Shown piece after piece: positions 9,645 through 22,696 of a stretch of 64,000 bases of DNA; positions within the stretch are counted from its first letter, which is position 1; every line of letters begins with the position of its first letter. The notes under the pieces were generated by a model that did not search any database, had not been told where the DNA came from, and worked only from the letters and a program-made list of their open reading frames with translations. Source of the DNA: Cerrena zonata (Eukaryota; Basidiomycota; Agaricomycetes; Polyporales; Cerrenaceae); the NCBI GenBank assembly GCA_038087015.1, contig JASBNA010000011.1, positions 248,001 through 312,000 on the forward strand. Direction: 5' to 3'. The translations under genes and the position numbers were made by a program.

Positions 9645-12600
9645 GCGGTTTTTATATTTCGTATGTTTTTGGTTTTCAATTGGGAGGGTCAGATGGGATA
9701 CTTTTTCTTCGTTTTGTTGTGTAAATAGTTTTCTTTTTTCTTATGACCAGCACGATCCGCCACGGACTTGACACGTAGGGCTCAATGTATATACACCACT
9801 CATTTCAGAATGAGTACTCGTATTTATCGAGCTCATGTATAGGATGGACTTTCGATGATGTCATTCCAAGGAAGACACTATGTCGCTTCCGAATTGTACG
9901 GTACTTATGAATGTGAGAGCTGGTGGAAACAGAATTTCCAAAAAACAACACTGTCAATCATGATCAACATTGAAGCTCGCAGAAGAATCGGATCTTTCTA
10001 TTCAAATTCCTATAGACGAATTGTTTATCGGCAAGAGTGAACGACCGACTTGTAGAGTGGACCATTTTGAGACTGGAGCTGTGTATCCGACTTCATTTCG
10101 GAGAACGAGTGTTCTATTTGGATTTCGTCCGTGCTAGGGTTCTCCACGTAAATAGAGCGATTTGGGGGTCTAAATAACTAGAGCAGAGTTGTTCTATCAA
10201 TGAGAAGTCGAAAGGTTCAGGAGGACCCCCCGACCATCGTGTTTCCTTCTTTACCATTCTTAACAACCTCTTGTATGCTACCGTCAGCTTGTTTCGTGAC
10301 CGCTTCGAGACTGCGGAACCATAGTACCCATCAAACCCAAAAGCACTGCATGAATCTATTTCACACCATAATCGTCTGGTGATGAATCCGACGGGGTCGG
10401 GATACGACTCTTGTGCAATGTGAGAGTGCCGGCGACGCGTCATGGTACGGCGAACAAGCCTGAGGGATTTTTTGTGACCGTGACTCGTCGTTATACGATT
10501 CAGGCTATCGAGGGAGTGAGAGAAACCGACGTACGAGTAAATTCGGGATCAGCGGTTGTTGTTCTGGAATACGAGTCGACCAGGTGGTGTCTGCGTGTTC
10601 ATCAGGGACTTTGGGAGGCGAGGAAATAAGCTATATGTGAAGGGGTACGTCGCTGGTGCATCAGAAAGGATTCAAGTTGAGGATTCCGACAACTCGAAGT
10701 TCTCTATGCCCATACCGTCCCGAGTCTACCAAGTTCGCCGTTCAAAAGTGACAGCCTGAGATCTCTCACTGGCTTTCTGGTAGATCAAGGAGTCTTTATT
10801 ATGTAGTGATCGACACAACTCCATGATCTCCCGGCGGCATGCGAGTGACGCAACCGAACGCAAGCCTACGTAATTCCATCTGCCGTACCTTGCCAAATAA
10901 GAAATGACCAACTTTATAGGACAACCACTCGCACGACATTGACGGGATGGGAATTTGTGGGGAGATGGGGAGCTAAGAGCCCGACGGAGGGATTCAGGTG
11001 TTTGTGGGTTGCCGGTAGGTTCCGTGGGTGAGGGTGAAGCGTTGAGTTGCGGGGCGAGCAGGAACCGTTGTGGTACACTATTACTTGCCTACAGGATGCC
11101 AGGATCGTGTTATGGTCCGGGGATTCGAAATGCAAATACGAATCCACGGAGGGGGAAAATAGCCTGGTTGTTCTGGAGCATGTGGAAATTTGGATTGGCG
11201 GTGGTTAGAGAATTCGAAGCAAGGGGGAAAATAATGGGGTTGCGTGACGGGTTATGTGTACGGTGTTTCTGATGCTTGTAATACATAACGAGTACGTGTA
11301 TGCAGTGCACGGTATATGCATACCATGTCCATTCTAGATTCGGATTGTGCCCTCAGAATGGTGGGGGAAGAAATCGGGATGAATAAACAAATTCGAGGGA
11401 GATGCCTAAAGACTAATATCCTTTGGTCAGAAAGCTAGAACTCGAGAACGAGAACGAAGCGCTACGAAGGTAAGCGTTCATAGACCGTGACATCGATATA
11501 GAAGTTGACAGAACAGACCTAGCCAAAATCCCAAACCTCCGAGGAATCTCCGGTCAACTGAACTTCGAAAACCGAATAGGACACATAGACGGGAACGTCA
11601 AGGAAACATTGAACCTTGAGCTTGAAGATCTTTTCTGATGTTGATGCATACTTTCATTCTGATCTAGACAGAAAAATGCAACTGGATCAGAAAAACAGGA
11701 ATTTATTCACCTCTCGAGACTCGGTTTGAAAATTTTCTGGCCTCTCAGACAGGGAACAACCATGATCGTCAGGCTGAAACACGGTCGTGCCATGAGCTGG
11801 TTGCCAACGATACGCAGGACTTGAGTTCCCGGCGGCGAGAATGTGTCGATCAACCGGGAAATATGAAAAGTTATTGAAACGAATATTGAAGAGATTGGAA
11901 ACGTGGCCCTGCAGTCCTCGAAGTGTGCTTGGACATTTGTTTGCGTGCCTTGGGGAAGGTTTGGGGTCGGTTCTACCGGTGGGAGAATAGATGAAGTGAT
12001 TGTTGTATGAGAATCAATGCGCAAATGTATGGGTAGTGGGTGCTTTCTTACCTACTCTAGCCTATGCCGTCCATGAAAAAGGAAAACGGGTAAGGAGCCA
12101 ATTGTTGTGCACAGTAGGAAGCTCCTGATCCCATGACAATCCAACATGGAGCTTGAGCTCGAAACGTTGGCGACATTGATTTTGGATCAAGTATGCATCC
12201 TAATGCGGAACTGCTGGTTCCTTTCTTCGGTTCCTGACGGAGAAGAAATTATGTTTAGAACGGTTCACATTGACTTGCCTAGGAGACAGTGGTTTGATAT
12301 AAGTAGTGCCTGTTCGTATGTACGAAGTTCGATATCTGTGGAGGAGAAAAAGATTATGAACGTTCGTCCATATAGAGTGAACCATTCACCGCCTGAGACC
12401 GGAACCCTGATAACACTTCCTCCGTACAGACAGCTCCATACGCAAATAAATTTACCTACATCTTACTTCAGTACGAGAGACGACCGTACGAGATAAGAAC
12501 TTAGAGACTGTCCTCCGCCGCCGCCGACTCTCGCTCATCCTCGGCGTGTGTGAGCACGCGTCGGATATTGATTTTTCGATCAAGTGTCCATCCCAAAAAG

Positions 12601-13940
12601 GAAAGACGGGAAGTCGAGGAGTACCAGTGAATGTCATGCCCCCCCACCAGAGGTGCTTGATTCCCCAGATTTTTCGGGATCGGTTGTTGTTTCAATTAGA
12701 TGGCTAAGCGGCATGAGGGCACTCGGTCGTACATCCCGAGGGAGGATCAATCGGTCTCCGTGTGCAGCGGATTTAAGGTATTTAGACGACGTCAATGTAT
12801 GGGCTTTGTTTGGGTTATTGGGGAAGGTAAGGGAGGGATATACGGTATGGGGCGGTGAGATGTGCGATAGATGGAGAGGGGGAGAACAAGGCTTCTCCTT
12901 ATGAAATCTATGAAATGAAAAGGCAGTGGGTGATCAACTTTATATGAATGCTTATCATGAAAAAAAATGTTGGTCGAGTCAAAGTCGTAGCATTATGAGG
13001 AGTTGTATTTCCTTGAACACGAACAGGAATGAACTAGGAACACCCAAGACTTTGAGTTAGGCGGTTATCACGGATAGGAGGGAGTGAAGAAAAGAAGCTT
13101 TGGAGGCGATGAGGGCAGATATTGATATCTCGAATGCGCAGTTTAAGAATGTTACTTTAGTTGTATTGAGTTGATTTACTTTGCGATGCCTTATATGAGC
13201 GATACAGATGGTTGATTGTTAGATGCGGGAGAAACCAGCACACATACATAGAGTGTGAATGTATTGGATTATCCGAGTCGAAATACGAAACAAACAGTAT
13301 TTGAAATAGACGAAGCGATTCGAGCCTGTTTCTGACGGGAGAAGAAGGAGGTACTTGGGTCTGGAGCGTCAGTGGTGAATCCGGATATGGTATGGAGGAT
13401 CCCGGTGTAGGTGAAGGCGAGCATGGTTGCCAACTGATGGGGATAGTCGTGACCAGGAGGCTGAAACGGCGACCAGCAGGGGCAAGCGACACTATGGTAC
13501 GTGGGCTCGAACGCGAGTCACTGCGCTGCCGAGGGATGCGGGAGAAGGGGATGTGTGGACAGTGACCGCTGTGACCCACAACGACGAGCGCTGTGCGGGG
13601 ACAAGTGCTGACCAAGCGTAGAAGAAAGGGAGCGACTCTGGGCCCAATCAGGGTGCGCCGGAGATCGAAAACGAGCTCTGCCGCCTGAGATGGCGCCTCT
13701 CTCTCGGCCTTTCCACTGCAACTCCTCCTCTCCTTCCAACGGCCACCACCCATCCCTCTCTTCTCTCCTAGCATCCACAAACCCCCTCCTGAACGCCCCG
13801 AACGATCCCCACACCGACGGCAACAACCCCCGGACCATAATAAGCATCCCCGCGCAGTCGGAGATTGTCACTTTCGCCCGGTTGCGTCACTTTACATCTC
13901 ATTCTTGGAATCTCGTCAAACAAATACCGCTTTGGCTCCC
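9645..13940 (+). other. Long gene-poor region
   Basis: Short open frames on both strands show no recognisable domain. 11,430-11,638 may hold a small bZIP-like relic (separate entry). Roughly 13,690-13,940 is a C-rich leader before the bZIP gene. Nothing else is supportable in this 4.3-kb stretch. Confidence 0.4.
11430..11638 (+). pseudogene. Possible leucine-zipper exon relic
   Basis: After a branch-site-like CTAAT and a CAG acceptor, one frame reads KLELENENEALR, a heptad pattern typical of bZIP zippers, followed by a GTAAGC donor and, after a TAG acceptor, an acidic open frame ending TGA (NLELEDLF). The phases of the two pieces do not join well and no basic region is seen. It may be a truncated relative of the bZIP gene 2.5 kb downstream, or chance. 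Confidence 0.2.
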
Positions 13941-15961
13941 ATGGATCCCTTCAGCAACATCAACTCTTACTGGGATCTTGTCCAACAACCCTCTGGCTTC
14001 TCGACTATCGGCGACGACGACTTTCTTGCTCTCCTTCAAAAGCAATTTCCCACCACTGTCGGGAATAGTCCTAAACCATACGAACAGCCGCCTCCCGATG
14101 GTGTAGATCCTCAAAGCATCAGCACCTTCCCCCTGCCCAACGCTTCCCCCTCCTCTTCTGACAGCAGCCCCAGTCCCCCAAGCGCAAACGACAATTCCCC
14201 ATCCTCGAGACCCCAGTCAGGGGTGTTCAGTCCATCCTCGGAACAAGCTTCCGAAGATCCCTCTCTCAAGCGCAAGGCAAGCGACGAAGACATGGATGCC
14301 GAACCTTCTGCCAAGAATGCTCACCTTAGTATGTCCCTTTGCTTCAGGTCTCTCTTTACCTAGGTTTATCGAGACTGGCGTCTAGATGGTTCTGCCTTAG
14401 GGAGAAAGTCCGTTAGCTCGTCTTCGAGAAGAAAGTCGACCGGCAATCCCCAGCAGGTATGCACTATAGTGATCTTCTGTGTATGCTATGTGTTCTTACC
14501 TTGGATTGTAGGACGAATTTAGATTGTTAAAGCGTAAAGAGCAGAATAGGGCCGCACAGCGTGCCTTCCGTGAGCGCAAAGAAAAGCATGTGAAAGACGT
14601 AAGTGTGCAATTATACATTTCGAATACCAGGAGTGATTCTGACCTGATACAATTCAGCTTGAGGATAAGGTTGCGGACCTCGAGGCCAAAAACCAGGCAG
14701 CAGAATCAGAAAACGAAAACCTTCGAGATCTGTTGTCACGGTTACAGAGTGAGAACATGGCCCTCAAGCAGGCTCAGTTCACCTTCTCAGTACCTAAGAA
14801 TCCCGATGTTCATGTCCCCCAAACGTATAATTCACCTACACCGACCACCAATGAGCAATTCCGCTTCCAGGGAGCCGGCCCGAGCTCAAGTAAGCAGCCA
14901 GCTTCGAATGTCCATTCACCTGTCCCGCCACCGTTCGACTTCAACTTCGGCTCCATGATACCCTTCGATCCTGCCGTCTTGAATGTCCTTGACGACTCCT
15001 CATCACAATCACAACAACCTGCTGGAGATGCAATGAACATGGACTTCAGCTTCCCAGCGGTGCAACCGAGGATGTTGGCCAGTAATCCAACGTACATGTC
15101 CTTCGGTGAACCTATGGCACTGGATCACATACCCTCTTCGAATGGAGCTACACCCCAGTCCGGTATGGACAGTATGGGTATGGCTACGTTCGGTGACTGG
15201 TCGCCCCCGTCCGACACGGGTCTCAGTCCTCAGGATTCGTTTGATCAGCTGTTCGGAGGTAATTATATGGGTGCTCAATCTCCTGTGGACTTCTCAGCGC
15301 TCCTGCGTACACCGCCGAGCACGATTAGCCCTGTCCAGCATGCACTTCGTACCCCCGGCTCAATATCATCACTAACACCAAATTCATCATCGGAATCGTC
15401 GAATACAACGACAACATCCGCTTCACCCGCATCATCTGCTACTCCAGTGTCGATGCAAAACGCCACGCCTCCTATGGGTCACAATCCAATGGATTGTCCA
15501 AAGACCAAGGAGCAAATGGCTGCGGTCATTCGAAATGCTGGCAGTTCGACATTCGTAGATTCACCGCCACCACCACCGGCGTTGTTGCGCAAGGCATGCG
15601 ACTCGGATAGTGGAAACGCCATGATCATGTGTCAGGGTTCGAGCTTCCCCAAGACGGAAAAGAGCGACAAAAACATTGAAGTGCTCACCGCCTGGAGGAG
15701 TATTACTTCGAACCCTCACTTTAAGGTAAAACTCAGTTGTCACCGCCCCGACGAGAATAATTTGCTTATTATTGATCCCCCTTTCTCCAGGATGTCGATA
15801 TCAACGATCTCTGTACCGAGTTCACAGCCAAAGCCCGATGTGATGGAACCAAGGTCGTTCTTGAGCCCGAAGGCGTCACGCACATCATCGAGACCCTCTC
15901 GGCGAAGCGAAAGCAACAACAAGAGCACCAGAAGCAGCAGAGCGCCCAGCAGTCGCAGTAG
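13941..15961 (+). CDS. yap1: AP-1-like bZIP transcription factor (Yap1/Pap1 type)
   Basis: Exons 13,941-14,328, 14,386-14,456, 14,512-14,598, 14,658-15,725 and 15,791-15,961 give 594 residues. The basic region at about 160-176 contains NRAAQRAFRERK, with the Gln and Phe diagnostic of fungal Yap factors. The zipper follows (LEDKVADLEAKNQAAESENE, LRDLLSRLQSENMAL). The C-terminus carries the cysteine-rich redox/export region: CPKTKEQM, ACDSDSGNAMIMC, and the last exon DLCTEFTAKARCDGTKVVLE with EGVTHIIETL. In this family oxidation of these cysteines blocks nuclear export, so the factor switches on antioxidant genes. A basic KRKASDEDMD segment near 112 may aid nuclear import. ATG 13,941 is the first in-frame methionine. 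No close partner gene is nearby. Confidence 0.9.
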
Positions 15962-17581
15962 AAGCAAAACGAAAATACCAAATTTTACCCCCATCTGCCT
16001 CTATGAGAGAGATGATACGATCACGAAGACCAATCAATAATTAACAGTTACCGACCAACAATCGCCGATGCGCAATATAGAGAACCCTGTGGACAACTCA
16101 AACATGGGCAGAGCGGTGATACACCAATAAATGATGATTAATAAATGGGGATATTGTCGGTGGAAAGGGCTTTTTAGAGCCGTTACCCTGTGTTCAACCT
16201 TGTGCATCGTTTTTTTCGGTGCGCGAAGATCGACATGGGGAGACCTCAAATTGTCACTTCCAGTCGGCATCCCTGCAGGCGGTGTAGGAGGATAACAGGG
16301 ACGGGGTTCTAGGGCATCGGTGGTGTAACACGGTCTTCCTGGCAGGTTGGTTCGGTATCATATCGGTAATCGCGCAATGTGCATGGGGCACGCATTCATT
16401 GTCGATTATTTTTGGTCACTCTCTCACTCGGGCATGATGGGCATCGTTTTGGACTGTTGGAGTTGACGGAGGCCGTTGGGTGTTGACGTGTTAGATGGGG
16501 AGAGGGGACTATTTTTCTTCGGTCTTGGTCGGTTCTTTCAGAGCTTTTATTGATCTTTTTCTTCTTATCATCATCCCTCAGTTCATAGCTTGCATCATCG
16601 CTTTCTCTCATCACGTCCTATCCTCCATTAACCTCTTTTTCGCTCTTCATTGTATGATTCTTGTTGTATCGTGTACGTCTCTATCTTTTTTTTGCAGCTA
16701 CTACTTTTTTTTTTGACTTACAGTATCAGATATCGTCGTTTATATGTATCCAGAAACCCACATTTTTAGCTCGCACGCTCGCATTCGGTCTTATCATCAG
16801 TACACAGTATCAATATTCAGTTTTATTTGCTCACACATATCTCGGGCTTTCGTCTTGGTCTGATTTGCGACAATGTAGTATCATTTCGCTTACATCACAT
16901 ATCGCCTTTAGGTCCATGATGTATACTATCATGCTCCGTCTCTATCATTATATATGTTCTTTGCGTTACCAGATTGTCTTGGTCCACTCTTTAAGATCAT
17001 TTTTTTTGTTCGGTTAGTCGTACGTTATTCCCTTTGGGTTGCTGGATTGTCTGGTATAGCTTTAAGCCAAAGGTCACCAGTCATCCTTCACTGACATTAA
17101 GTTCGAACTATATCATAGGAAGGCTCGGACTCAGGGTGTCTTGACATGTGAGGCTTCTTTCACCGACTCGCTTCTCTTCCTAAGTTCCTTTCTCGGATAA
17201 ATTTGACCATAAAAACTACTTGCGCGAATACTGTAGTGACATAAACAGGTAACCCAATCTGTGTGAGCATTGTCAATATCGCTTCCAAACTCCAATCTTT
17301 CGCGTTCTTTTCTCGTCCAGATAGCCTTCGATGAAGTGAAGACTCGGTACCTTATAAAGCACTGGCAGGAGAGATTATACATGTGCTCACAAAGCGTGGA
17401 TAAAGATAGCACAGTACTGACAAGACGGAGATACAACTTTCACACCCGTGTCAATGTCGTCGTCGATATCGATCTTGTTACAAATCCGAAGCACTAATAT
17501 TAGTGGTAGCCAACATTTCCTTATTCTCTTCCTCCTACTCAGATCTATAATTCACAAACCCAAACCAATTGATGTAAAAAC
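15962..17581. other. Intergenic, AT- and CT-rich
   Basis: Between the convergent bZIP and SRP68 genes. Pyrimidine-rich tracts at about 16,540-16,720 give short hydrophobic open frames that have no homology and are treated as non-coding. No RNA gene recognised. Confidence 0.4.
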
Positions 17582-19923
17582 CTATTTCCGACCCCACCAG
17601 CCACCTAGTAAGGAACTGAGACCGCCTCCTGCGGATGCGGAAGGTTCAGGTGTTTGTGGTCTATCAATGGTATCTTCCACTTTAGCTCTCGACGCCACTG
17701 TCTTCCTGTCTCCAGGGAGAGTTTGTGTTTCGGTTTGAGCAGGTTTCAGTTTCTGTACGGGTGCCGTAATCGCTGCAGCATGCGCATGGGCCGCTGGTGC
17801 AACTTGCTTTCCAGCACGTTCCTGGAGACGCTCCATATCGAGCTGTACATAATTTAGTGCGATATCAAAGAATAGAGGCTTTTTGTGCGCCTTCAAGGAA
17901 CCCTCTTCAATGTCCGCCGCTCCGCCGTTAAACGCGAACCAATCTTTCTTGCATTGTAGGCTATCTTCCGATAATTCGTTTTCTAGCTGGGCTATGCTCT
18001 CGACAGTGAGGGGATAGAATGCTGGATCGCCCGTGGTTATAGGATCACCATCTGAGGACGGAAGAAGAGTAAGGATCGAACGGGCTTCACGAAGGTGGAT
18101 AGATCCATGTTGGGTCAGCGTTAAGGATTCCGCGTACTTCTTGACCGGAGTATAGCACCGCGCTAGGTAGCGGCATCTATTTATTTAATAGTGAGAACGA
18201 CGATCAGAGGGTAATTAGCCTATGGAGGAAAGGGAGCGACAGATGTCGGAGGAGGGGTCAGGGTGGGGCGTTCGATTATGACGACTTACCGCCGGCCTTT
18301 CGTAAAAGCGACACGAATATCGACAGCGGTCGCTAAATCCGGACTATCATCGACAATGCTAAGTGTTCGCATTTGGGTGAGACTTTGAATAATGGTATCG
18401 AGTAGTTTGACGACTGCAGGGAAAAGTCGTGCGTCAACGTGTTCTTTCTTCGGCTTTGACGGGCCTGCGACGTTTCCCTTGTTGTGAGGATGATGACTTG
18501 AGGACTGAGACTGATGCAGTAGAGTGGAGATCAAAAGAAGATCCCGTTGAATACGATGAGCCAACAATTGATACACAATGTAGGCGTGGAGGAAGTGAAC
18601 ATCCCGGGCACCTGTTGGATTCGTGGATGTCCCACCGCTCAACTACAGAGATCGTTGCGGTCAATAAACCAAGAATGGAGCGAGATCCGTGGATTTACCT
18701 GTTGTGTTTCAACCAATTTGCGCGCAACCTCCTCTGCGTCGCTCAGTGCATGGAGAACAGCATCATACGCAGCCACGCCTTTCTTTGATCGAGCCCCTTT
18801 CCCGATCTTACCTTTCTTACCGTTCGGAGCCCGTGACTCAGTGTTTGGTTTTTCAGACGGCGTTTCCTGCAGTTTGTTCTCCGCATCCTGGACTCTGAGC
18901 AACACATCAACCAGCTCAGGATTACGGACCGGGATCGGTTCCCCCTCCCAGAGCACAGGTCGGAGCTTTTTCCTCTCTGCCTCTGCTCCACCTGCGTTCT
19001 CCTCTTCAAGCTTTTTGACGATCCCGTCGCAACCGTCAACGATTTCGTTCTTGTTCTCGAGGGAAATCTCCGAAACGATCCCATCGACATCGTAGGCTTT
19101 AGCATTGCCTAGCTCGTGGGCACAGTAGCGGATCTCTGGTCCAATCTCGTCCGCAAACGCCGTTGCAAGAGCTTGGTTGCGGCTAGTAACTGCACGAACA
19201 GCGAGTTCATCGAGAAGACTCCTAGCGACAGCGAGTTGGACCAGTGCAGAGTCGTAGTCGAAACGGCTACTTAAGAAGCGGCCGTTCAGGGTAAGGGTAT
19301 AGATAGTTGCTTGTAAGAGGTCTTCAGCAGATAGACGATTGACGGCATAAAGAGCTTGACAATGAGACAATAGTTGAGTCGCCCAATTCACCGCTCGACG
19401 AAATCGCGAAGTTGCATTGCGTCTAAGAGCGGAGGCCTTCTCGTTGTTATTGGGGTTCGCGGCTTGGGCAGATATTTCGCGAGAATAGGTCCATGCGCGT
19501 TCCGCTTCGAACAGAAGAAGCTGCAAGCTTGAGATAATCAGATAGGTTTGAGTTTCATTAAAAAGTATAACTATAACATAAACATATAGGACATACTAGC
19601 CGTCCCTGAGACTTTCCACTTTGACCGGAGGTAGTTTCTTGAATTCTTTACCCTTTCCATGGGTCATTTTCAGCGATGCTCGGAGCCTGTGGGTTCTATT
19701 TGCACAGTGCTTTCTGGAATTATGTGAATACCGAGAAGATGTTTGTAAGGTCATGTTGGATCTAACCTGTATCTTTCATAATCGTTGTAACGCAAGCCAT
19801 AAGCATTGCGCTGTTCATTAGCAAGCAAGAGTGCTGTATGAAGTGTAAGATGTTTAGACTCGCTACGTATCGTGTAACTGAGGCATGTAGCAGACCTTTG
19901 AAATTGACAACAGCCTCCAACAT
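17582..19923 (-). CDS. srp68: Signal recognition particle subunit SRP68
   Basis: Six exons on the minus strand: 19,923-19,896, 19,833-19,767, 19,713-19,597, 19,527-18,699, 18,642-18,290, 18,176-17,582; 662 residues with consistent phases. SRP68 binds 7SL RNA and, with SRP72, forms the part of the SRP that mediates elongation arrest and docking at the ER. Family signatures: NEQRNAYGLRYNDYERYRKH, CANRTHRLRASLKMTHGKGK, LLLFEAERAWTYSREI, TPVKKYAESLTL, KKPLFFDIALNYVQLDMERL, and the terminal GGLSSLLGGWWGRK. The first exon codes only nine residues (MLEAVVNFK) and was found by phase and by continuity with the family N-terminus. It faces away from the terpene synthase downstream in the window. Confidence 0.92.
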
Positions 19924-21231
19924 AATGACTCCAACTTTGAAAACCGATGGTAACCAATTTGGAGAGTGATCGGAGATGTAATGTAGATGCTTTCCAGAGT
20001 CCGATCCGGGTGTGAGCAGTCAAGTCAGAAAGGCCGTCTACCACCGCGTTAGATGAACGACTTGGAGAAAAAAGGCTTCACCAAGCCAGGGTTAGTGATC
20101 GTGGGAACTTATCGAGATCAGTGCTTGCTTCTATCAAGTTCAGAGTCGTAGGCTCTTCTCTTCTTGCGCAGTCTTACCCTTATGGTTCATCAAACATATC
20201 CTCAATCATCTCGAGTCCCCATGCACCAGAGAAACAATTATCGAATGTTCCTCGGCTGGATTATCCGTCGGATGTGGGCGCTCTGCAGCGCCCCGTCCTC
20301 AGAGTCACAGATCGTTTGCTTGATCCACCCCGGACATCAAGCCGCAATATGGTAACCTATAGCATTGCTCAACTGCTTTTCGCCATTCCAACGTCACAGG
20401 TTCCACTGACTACATACGCATATGACGGTGACAACGGCCGTCTGTTTCAAACGGAGATGTCCAGTGAGCCAATGATGACTCGGTCGGACGATATCGAGCT
20501 TTGATCTCGGTCTCCTCCTAAGTGACAGACGATTGACCCATGTCTCCCCCTGACTTTTTGAAAAAAAATAGGATTTCAATTCAAGGAGTTTTTTTGAAAA
20601 CCCGGCCAGATGTACCCCAAGGCCCTCCTCGCCATCCGTATCCTCAGGACCAAACTGACTTGGGCGCTCTTGATATCAGACTCTGCATTCTACGGGAAGG
20701 TTTATTCCTCGCGCCGATTAAAGCTGCTTCACAGTGACGAGATCTAGGAACATCATGTTTCGCTGGGGAAGGAAATACAAGGATTCCTCATTGGGTTGGC
20801 ACAATCCTGCTTAATGATCGACGCGCTAACTTGTCGATTACTCAATCCTACCCAACCTTGCCGGAGCACACAACGTCGCCAGGGGTTGCTCTCAGCTTAT
20901 GCCGGAGATCTCAGAATCATATTATGATAGCAGAGCAGCTTTTGGTTATACGCTAGGCGCGGATAGCGGCTTGTTTCGGTTGCTACAACTTGTCTATCTT
21001 CAATTTTTTCGGCTGTGTATAGGGGGATTTCCCTGTGCTAATGATCTCAATCGTCCATTTCTGCATTCGTATCAGTATTTTCAAGTTTGCAGAGTCGCCC
21101 ATAGTTTTATATAAATGCGACATGTTCCAAGTCAGCCAAACATACTACTCACTACTACTCTTCTTCTTCTTCTTCTTGTCTCTTCTTCTCTTCTTCTCTT
21201 CTCTTCTAATCTCTTCACATTTTCATAATGG
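19924..21231. other. Intergenic, shared upstream region of SRP68 and the terpene synthase
   Basis: The two genes diverge from here. No domain is seen in the open frames. A pyrimidine tract leads directly into the terpene synthase start. Confidence 0.4.
21145..21215 (+). repeat. CTT/TTC pyrimidine microsatellite
   Basis: A run of CTT and TCTT units lies just before the terpene synthase ATG and probably forms part of its 5' leader or core promoter. Confidence 0.7.
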
Positions 21232-22696
21232 ATGTTTCAATGCTTAAACCGTTCCCCTAGTCGCTTCACCCTTCCAGACCTCACCGCCGTCACAGAACCT
21301 GTCTTCAAGCTAAGGACGAACCCTCGCCAGGAACAAGCTTACCGCAACATTAAGCAATGGTTTAAAGAGTACGTTTGTCGACGGGAAACATACGGAACAG
21401 TACTGACGACGACATGTGCAGTCTTCGAGTCTACCCAGAGGCTAAAGAAAGAAAATTCCTGTCTCATGCATTCGACCTTTACGCTGGTCTTAGCTTCCCG
21501 GATGCAGATGTCGAACACCTAGAAACCTGCATCGCTTTCTTCTTGTGGGCCTTTTCAGTGTGTCACCTCACCCCGCGTCCATGCTTGATCCCGAACTAAT
21601 CACTGATTGCCACAGTTCGATGATCTCTCGGATGAAGGAGAGTTTCAATCAAAACCCGATCGAGTACAAGTGGGGGTTGACATCTCTATGGAAGTATTGA
21701 ACCACCCTGAGCTCCCTCCACCCAAATTCAAGTACGCCGCCATGCTTCACGAGTAAGTTTCCGTTTATGGCGCCTTCATGACAATAAACACCCACAACCT
21801 TTTGACAGTATCTGGAGACGCTTCAGATCAACAGCTAGTCCCGGCGCGTGCAACAGGTGGGGTGACTAATTTCCCGATCAAGTTAGCTATGAGATCTAAT
21901 GTATTGTTCATCTCTCCGATCACAGATTCAAGAAAGCCGTCGAGAGCTGGATGAAATCTCAAGTGGAACAAGCGGCCAATAGATCATGGAATACGGTTCC
22001 CTCCGTTGACGAATTCATCATTCTACGAAGACGCACTATTGGTGGTGAAATTGTGGAAGGTAATTCAGCGCTGTTGCCGCTCTTTTCCGCAGCCCCAAAC
22101 TGACGTTTTTTCAACAGCCATGGTTGAATATTCTCTCGATATCAAAATCCCTGAACACGTATGGGACCATCCTGTGCTCGTGGGACTCTCTCGTGCCGCT
22201 ATCGACATCATGACTTGGCCTAATGTGAGTATCTCTTGTCTCCTCCTTCTATCAATATATGCTCATTTTTTTCTTAGGATCTTTGCTCCTTTAACGTAAG
22301 ACCCGCCCTAGCAGCTTTTCTTAGCACAAACACTAACTTCTTACCCGTTACTAAAAACAGAAAGAACAAGCGGATGGTGATCTCCAAAACCTAGTCTTCT
22401 GCGTCATGTTGGAGCAGAATGTGGACCTCCAGAGTGCCGTTGACATCGTCACAAAAATGCTCGCCACAAGAGTAGACGACTACGTCACTCTCAAAGCCCA
22501 GATGCCATCGTTTGGATCGGAGGTTGACGTGGAGCTCGCAACCTACTTCAAGGCACTAGAGCATTATGTTCAAGGCACCGTTGTTTGGTATTACGAATCC
22601 CCTAGTATGTCGCAATCTATCTTTCATATGGTCGTATTCATTCTTATCGCGCCTGCTCTTCCTATAGGGTATTTCCGTGGCATGGATGTCACCTGA
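21232..22696 (+). CDS. Sesquiterpene synthase (class I terpene cyclase)
   Basis: Nine exons: 21,232-21,368, 21,422-21,557, 21,616-21,752, 21,809-21,856, 21,926-22,059, 22,118-22,224, 22,278-22,295, 22,361-22,604, 22,668-22,696; 329 residues, usual for basidiomycete enzymes. The aspartate-rich motif is DDLSDE at residues 93-98 and the NSE motif is NDLCSFNKE at 233-241; both bind the Mg2+ cluster that holds farnesyl diphosphate. The family RRRTIGG and the C-terminal RYFRG (diphosphate sensor) are present. All catalytic motifs are intact, so it should be active; the product cannot be predicted. Most of the NSE motif is carried by an 18-nt exon. An upstream ATG at 21,228 opens a 10-codon frame that overlaps the start. 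No P450 or other tailoring gene is nearby. Confidence 0.92.

Noticed and set aside
13157..13780. 207-codon open frame on the minus strand before the bZIP gene
   Set aside because: Low-complexity Ser/Arg/Pro composition, no domain, and it overlaps the C-rich leader of a certain gene on the other strand.
16495..17017. Hydrophobic open frames that could suggest a membrane protein
   Set aside because: They arise from T-rich, pyrimidine-rich DNA and lack conserved motifs or coherent splicing.
20121..20504. 127-codon plus-strand frame between SRP68 and the terpene synthase
   Set aside because: No domain, no splice context, ordinary composition for non-coding DNA.
21422..22696. A DDxxD-poor reading of the terpene synthase as inactive
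   Set aside because: DDLSDE is a common basidiomycete variant of the aspartate-rich motif and the NSE triad is complete.
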